From Mesorhabditis belari (taxonomy: Eukaryota; Nematoda; Chromadorea; Rhabditida; Rhabditidae): 64,000 nt of DNA. Below the pieces are notes generated by a model, which was not told where the DNA came from, searched no databases, and saw only the letters and a program-made list of their open reading frames with translations. Positions 59,201 through 64,000 of this stretch are shown here, piece by piece. The stretch is from contig CAUEEP010000891.1 in assembly GCA_958450365.1 (NCBI GenBank), forward strand, positions 124,001 to 188,000, read 5' to 3'. Position 1 is the stretch's first letter. Each line of letters opens with the position of its first letter. Position numbers and translations under genes: made by a program.

Positions 59201-62200
59201 CTGGAGTTAGGCCCACGTTATTTTCCATTTATTATCAGAGAAATGGAACATGTGATGCAGAGAGGATATCAAGTAAGAAACTGCTCGCTATCAGCATATT
59301 TTAAGCTTCATTCAGGTTCATGTACTCATTTTCACGACTCATCTCTTAATCGGTGTCATGCGGGATCAGCTAAAGCCTGGCAATTTGGACTCTTGCCTTG
59401 ATGTGATTATGAAGGTGAAATTAGAAATCCCAATTGGAAAAATTATATTTTCTTTAGCTATGCTGTGAAGATCTCTTCTACGGAGCCGCTGAAGAGAAAG
59501 AAGTGGAAGCGATTCGAGCCAAAGTTCCAGAGGCGAAAGCAAAGAGAACGATGGACACAGTTGAGAATGTTGGAAGGTTTGTTGTTAAACATGGTTATTA
59601 CTAAGGCAAGTTACCTTTTTATCACAAAGCTTTTTAGATTCATAGGCATTCAATCGCTACGTTCGGTGTTGGCCCCGTTATATGAAGTTATCGAAACAAA
59701 ACCAACAGCCAAAGTTATCAAATCGATTGGCGAAGTTTTGAGACATATGGCAATTGGAATAAAAGATAATGCCGGTAGCTATTAATGCATAATTTTTGTA
59801 CTTTTTTCTAGGCATCTCTGTGGATACATCGTTAGTATTTTCGCATCAACTTCTAACGGAAAACGTCGCTAAAATGGTTGTAGTGCAGGTTGCTCCCAAG
59901 GCTTAAATCTTTTAATTTTGATTTAGAAAAATAATGTTACAAACGAAAAAAAGTCGAAAGGCATTATCAAACCGGAAAGTTGTCTGATTATACCAAAGGT
60001 GAAACGATCCTCAAGTCATTGGTAATCTTTGTTTTAGGAGCCGCGACGAATCGGAGAAATATCAAAGCACTCGTTGAAGAGCCGTTCTCATGTATTCGTT
60101 GAATATGCGCTTCAAATATTGGCGTTTGTGTTGCAAAACAAAAAGTGAGATTGATCATTTTCACAATTTATTACCGGATTTATAGACTTGACGCTGGTAA
60201 TTTGGCGGATATTGAAAAACTCGATCCATTTGTGTCTATCATGGCGGAATGTTTAGCACTCAAATACGATAAGGTATAATTCTCACAAATACCAAGTACC
60301 AAAGAATTTTTCAGGTTAACTCGTTAGCTTTACGATGTGTGTATCGAATGTTGCCCTATCCATTGCCGACATTGCACGCAAATACAAAATCTCTTTGTGA
60401 ACGACTTTTTGTTATCTTGGCCGACTACTCTGCGATGGGAAATGCTGGAAATAGACAAACCGTTTTAGAGCTTAATCAATTATTGTTTAAGGTAAGGGTT
60501 TTGTTAATTTTGACAACCGTATTAAATGAATTCGCTTGCTGTTAACAGGAAAAAAGAATCACAAGTCCATAAAAAACTTTTTCATTTAGACATTTGACGG
60601 CTTGATCAAGATTTCATCGGCTACTTTACTGGATGCAAAACATGTGGAGTTGCTTTTGAACTATGTAGCGACGGATGTCTTGGATAGTGCAAAGCAAGCA
60701 ACTGCTTTTGCTCTTCTGAAGACAATCATTGCAAAGGGAATTCAGCATCCAATGGTATAATTTTAATTGCGAATTTTAATACCAAATTTTAGTTAATTGA
60801 TATTATTAAACTGCTACGAGAGCAAGCTGTGCTCAGCGAGTTTCCTCACGTTCAGGCACAATGTCGTTTGGTAAGTTGCTAAAAATATTGGGTTGGTGAA
60901 TTGAAGACTGCCGGACTTTGAACTAAAATTTATTCAACATAAAAACATAAATTCATAAAACAACGATGCACTTAGTAGTTTCGCTTAAAATGCGAGTTTT
61001 GTGAAAATTCGTAAATTTGGCATTTCTTGGAAACAGTTTTTGAATCGTTCTGAAAATTTGGATATAAGCTTAATTTTTGATTCTCTACAACTTTTCCATT
61101 GACACCAAAATGGGTTTCTTTTGAAGAAAGTGCTCAAACTGTGACATATGACAATAGCCCGCAGTTTTCAATTCACCAACCCAATAAATGGCTGGAGTTG
61201 TGGAAGTTCAAAAGGATCCTTTAGGTGATTGCTGCGTTTGTCGGACAACATCCACAATCTCGTGCGCCGAAAGCGGAAATTCAATGGTGGCTTGAGCAAC
61301 TCGAGTATGAACATGAAGGAGGACGCTTGAGTGCTTCCGAGATGCTCAACTTGTTCTTTGGAAATTTCTTGCCAGTAGAAAACATTCATTGTCCTAAAGG
61401 TTTAATCTCTTTAGGACATTCTCGACGAAATCTCGCTTTTGGCCTTGGTGAAAATCGGTTCTCGACTCGTTAATGATTCGTTACCCAAGTGTCGTCGATT
61501 TTGTGCACTTTCAATCAAAACATTGCTCTCGAATGTTAGTGAAGCATCGAGGAATGAGGCCTTCACTTCATGTATCGATTGGCTCAACAGTGAACAGGTA
61601 AAAGTGCTTTACAGGAATACCGAATAGACTTAAATCTTTATTATTTCATCGACCTACTTTAGGAAGGGAATTATGCTGTAGCGGCTGGCATCATTGTGCA
61701 ACTTGTCAACGTCGAAGGGGAAAGATTCCGAGCAAGAGGCGCTGAGGTTAGTTGCTGTGGTTCTTTTAATGAATCCAAGCTATTCAGGCAATCACACACT
61801 TGTCGAAAATGTTGAGCAAAGAAGATGCACTTGAAACGTTTGCTGAAAATACGGTGAGTCTTTTTTGTTTTCTCTTCAAATTTCTCGTGGTTTAGATTCT
61901 CAGTATCATTGAAGCGTTGAGGACGATTCTCCAGCACTCGAATCTTGACAGCAATGTTTTACTGTCAACAGTCAACGAGCTTTTGGGTAATTCTTTTACG
62001 AGTTTATATTCGAACTTTAAATGTTTTAGGAATTCTCAGTCCTTTTTGTCGATGTGTTCAAGAAATGGAAGACGTTCGCAGAGCCGCTTCTGAACTTATT
62101 GGACAGGTAAAATTTAAGAGCTTGAATGGCTCTTTTCAATCGAAATTTCAGTCACTCGCCATGATCGATGCGAAAGCGCTCACCGACCCATCACCATTTG

Positions 62201-63107
62201 ATGTTTGTGATTGGATGATCTTCCAAATGAGGGCCACAAAATTGACTGATCCAACTGCTCAACAAGTATTTAAAGTTTTCCTTTCGCTATATTTGATGAA
62301 AATTTTAGGCAATCAAAAATCTCCTTTCTTTGAGCAGTGCCATCTCGGATTCGGAAAAATGGCAGAATATTGTGGAGAGAACGGCAAAAGTTTGTCACTT
62401 TGAGATACGCAAACTTCCGGAACAAGCTATTCGGGTAAATTTTATAGAGTTTTCTATTCAAAAGTACTGTTCAGAGATTGTTCCTATTCAAATTCTGCGC
62501 CGCTCTGGCAATGAAATTCAAAGAGGACACGGAAAAGTTGAACTACATCGTTGAATGTTTTATGCCTTCCGTCACACGAGAAATGCTCAAGAAAAGCACA
62601 AAAAGTGCGTGTTAATTGGGAAACAAAGATAAAACTAAAGCTTTAGATACCGATGTGCTATTTGATATGGCAACACAAGTCGGCGATTTGATCAAAGGAT
62701 TGGTCGGAGAAGCGGAATGGGCAAACCTCTTGAGCAAGAATACACGAGAAATCACCGAGAAAGCGGAGGATAGAAAAATTTCAAAGAAAGAGGTAGACAA
62801 AGTGTTTTAGTATAATTTTTGGGGCAAACTGGATAGTCCTCTTTCTTCTTCTATTCATGTTCTACTATCATTTTAGAAAAATGTTGCCAACGTCGAACAA
62901 GCGATTACGGATCGACAAAAGAAGTACAAGAAAAAGGTGGGCTTTTTAGAGCTTTGGTGATTCTCAATGAAAAGTCAATTTTTAGCAACATTTTTTATTT
63001 AGGCTGAAGCGAAGAAACGTAAAATTGATATGTGGAAACCGTATCGCGTTGGAAAGAGGAAAAGACTGGAGGACTTGAGAGCTCAGCTCAGTGATGAGGA
63101 TGAATAG
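44247..63107 (+). CDS. utp-20: UTP20 homologue (small-subunit processome HEAT protein)
   Basis: Large gene with short introns. The first 31 exons (44247-49057) encode 3,194 bp; after a 6.7-kb intron the frame resumes in phase at 55736 and reaches TAG at 63105-63107, roughly 2,500 residues in all (estimate). Recognised UTP20/DRIM blocks: N-terminal GNRFKFESFTKKI and TFFVEALEKW, then RRFAAEAFAFLIRK, KWLVPYKDNL, FAVFDNRTTREVLGNVCD, DPDRDFFENAVHIQIGRRR, KKTSWNAYIKIM, VCAILDAFHFD, VHVLIFTTHLL, and a basic C-terminus with WKPYRVGKRKRLEDLR. UTP20 is needed for 18S rRNA processing in the nucleolus. Intron 31 contains a whole antisense LRR gene, and a MITE sits at 60888. A GC donor is likely at 46251. 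Confidence 0.94.
49217..49341. repeat. four-fold motif beyond the LRR gene end
   Basis: The 16-base core GGTTATAT(C/T)CCCACAA occurs four times in 125 bp, two copies in each orientation, and the central pair forms a near-perfect hairpin with CATCAAGTC/GATTTGATG arms. It lies a few bases past the stop codon of the minus-strand LRR gene. Confidence 0.85.
49347..54518 (-). CDS. secreted LRR protein, chaoptin-like, 1250 aa, 23 exons
   Basis: Twenty-three minus-strand exons (54433-54518 first, 49347-49607 last) join in one frame. Residues 1-22 form a signal peptide (TSRWWHLLLLTFLAVF). Then comes a Cys-containing N-cap (APWKECECIPVGK, VMCKQ). Residues about 80-1160 are leucine-rich repeats of LxxLxLxxNxI type, with room for about 40 units. 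The LRR C-cap is DNPLRCDCGLYW with later YCRGNP and ELCMKK cysteines. A final hydrophobic stretch LTLWLVVFLYAVF at the extreme C-terminus fits a GPI-anchor signal or short membrane tail. Introns are mostly 36-75 bp. The gene lies wholly inside UTP20 intron 31, antisense. Role: probably cell-surface adhesion or matrix; ligand unknown. Confidence 0.93.
54519..55735. other. rest of UTP20 intron 31
   Basis: No exon recognised on either strand. It should include the promoter of the nested LRR gene. TTTTAG at 55730-55735 is the UTP20 acceptor. Confidence 0.45.
60888..61184. mobile_element. mariner A-type MITE in UTP20 intron
   Basis: 297 bp with ends TTGGGTTGGTGAATTGAAGA and inverse, TA on both sides (60886-60887 and 61185-61186). 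The outer 60-70 bp match family A mariner; the interior is unrelated and non-coding. It lies between a GTAAGT donor and the TTTAG acceptor at about 61224, so the UTP20 exons are unaffected. Confidence 0.92.
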
Positions 63108-63262
63108 AAAATTTAGAATCACCTGCTTTCATTTTTGTTATTTCTAGGTCTTATAGTTCTTGTTTTGGTTTTTTTGAGAATTTTTATTCAGTTTGTCGGG
63201 TATCACGTTGTTATTTTTCTTGTTGATTTTTTTGTTTTACTTTGTTGTTTTTGTTGTCAAGG

Positions 63263-63268
63263 AATAAA
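63263..63268 (+). terminator. poly(A) signal of UTP20 gene
   Basis: AATAAA about 155 bases after the stop codon. Confidence 0.65.
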
Positions 63269-63439
63269 TTTTACTCATAATCAGAACCTAATGAGAAACG
63301 GCAGTATTTCCCTCAACTTGTGCCAAGAATTCAGTTTAGGCTTTCAGTTTACTTCACGGCAACGCGGATTCTTTAGAAATTTATTCAGAATTCTAAATAT
63401 GTGCATATTTGATATATGTCGTAGCCGATGAAGAATTTC

Positions 63440-63468
63440 AGCCGAAGGAGTCTCAGACTTCTTCGGCT
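63440..63468. repeat. short hairpin between UTP20 and next gene
   Basis: AGCCGAAGGAGTCT, one central base, then AGACTTCTTCGGCT: a 14-bp stem with one G-T type mismatch. It lies about 170 bases after the poly(A) signal. Confidence 0.7.
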
Positions 63469-63770
63469 AGCCGATTAAGCCTCAAAAATGAAAGCTTGAG
63501 TTATGTATTGACTCAAGTCAATACCACAAACTCAAGCTCTCTAAAAGGCGCTTAAAAGCTAAAAACGCATTCTAAAGAGTGCGCATTTTATCATATTGTA
63601 ACCAAAGGCCATAAAAGGGCCCTTTTCGTCATTTTCTATCTGATTAGTCATTTATTTGAAATAGAATTGTTTGTTTTTGTAAGTCAATTTGACCCCTTTG
63701 TTGGATCATCGATAAGACTTGTTTATCACTAATCTGTTTATAATCGAACACAGAATTTTGTTTTTTAGGA

Positions 63771-64000
63771 ATGGAGAAAGAATTCGACCTGCAGTTTTCT
63801 CACTTTCAATCAAATCAAAAGCGAAGTTTGATTCTTTCAAGCGAGAAATACGCGGGAATCGTCACCGTTCTCCAACAGTTGCGGAATGAAGACTTCAAAC
63901 CATCGGAAAAAACACGAAAACTTGTAGTGCGATTCTCTCTTCGATACGAATTGAATCAAGAGGCGCTTTACAATCATGGGATCAAAGGCGATTTGGACAA
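63771..64000 (+). CDS. 5' part of unrecognised gene, runs off window
   Basis: A TTTTTTAG acceptor is followed after two bases by ATG and an uninterrupted frame of 76 codons to the window end. It begins MEKEFDLQFSHFQSN and continues with ILSSEKYAGIVTVLQQL, EKTRKLVVRFSLRYEL and NHGIKGDLD. The ILSxEKYxxIVxxL pattern recalls the N-terminus of integrase-containing proteins of the KRBA2/Ginger kind, but this is weak. The acceptor next to the ATG suggests trans-splicing. It lies about 660 bp after UTP20 on the same strand; operon membership cannot be judged. Confidence 0.6.
   Translation, partial: MEKEFDLQFSHFQSNQKRSLILSSEKYAGIVTVLQQLRNEDFKPSEKTRKLVVRFSLRYELNQEALYNHGIKGDLD

Overview
The window is nuclear DNA of a nematode, probably a rhabditid outside Caenorhabditis. 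The evidence is many very short introns (about 38-60 bp) ending in TTTAG or TTTCAG, splice acceptors placed just upstream of start codons (typical of trans-spliced leaders), AATAAA poly(A) signals, conserved genes whose best matches are animal families (LSM4, UTP20, a type-B carboxylesterase, extracellular LRR protein), and many mariner/Tc1 transposons. All gene models were read by eye from splice signals and reading-frame continuity. No database was searched.

Left third (1-24 kb) is accessory and transposon-rich. It holds a decayed Tigger/pogo-like fragment, three mariner elements of three families, foldback elements and Tc-type remnants. Two small predicted secreted-protein genes lie here (2400-2790 + and 6932-8443 -). 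The dominant structure is a large inverted repeat: arms about 11.24-15.74 kb and 17.77-23.35 kb around a 2 kb spacer made of a decayed transposon with a MITE nested inside. Each arm carries one copy of a protein-kinase-like gene and a C-type-lectin exon. The left kinase gene reads as an intact 752-aa protein. The right copy has a 4-bp insertion that stops it early.

Middle (24.7-33.9 kb, +) is one carboxylesterase gene of 17 exons and 572 aa with a complete Ser-Glu-His triad. At least five transposons sit in its introns: a mariner, a Tc3-like, a mariner MITE, a Tc1-like, and a Tc-like element carrying another MITE. None interrupts an exon.

Right half (35-64 kb) is conserved gene territory. 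It has a 661-aa RS/lysine-rich nuclear protein gene (35522-40987 +) followed by a broken partial copy of its exons 11-15. LSM4 (42781-43622 -) and the UTP20 homologue (44247-63107 +) are divergently arranged with about 620 bp between them. A 6.7-kb intron of UTP20 contains a complete 23-exon antisense gene for a 1250-aa secreted LRR protein. Another gene begins at 63771 and leaves the window.

LSM4 (U6 snRNP), the RS protein (probably splicing or RNA-related) and UTP20 (small-subunit processome) form a run of RNA-processing genes. The left third looks like a region of duplication and transposon turnover.
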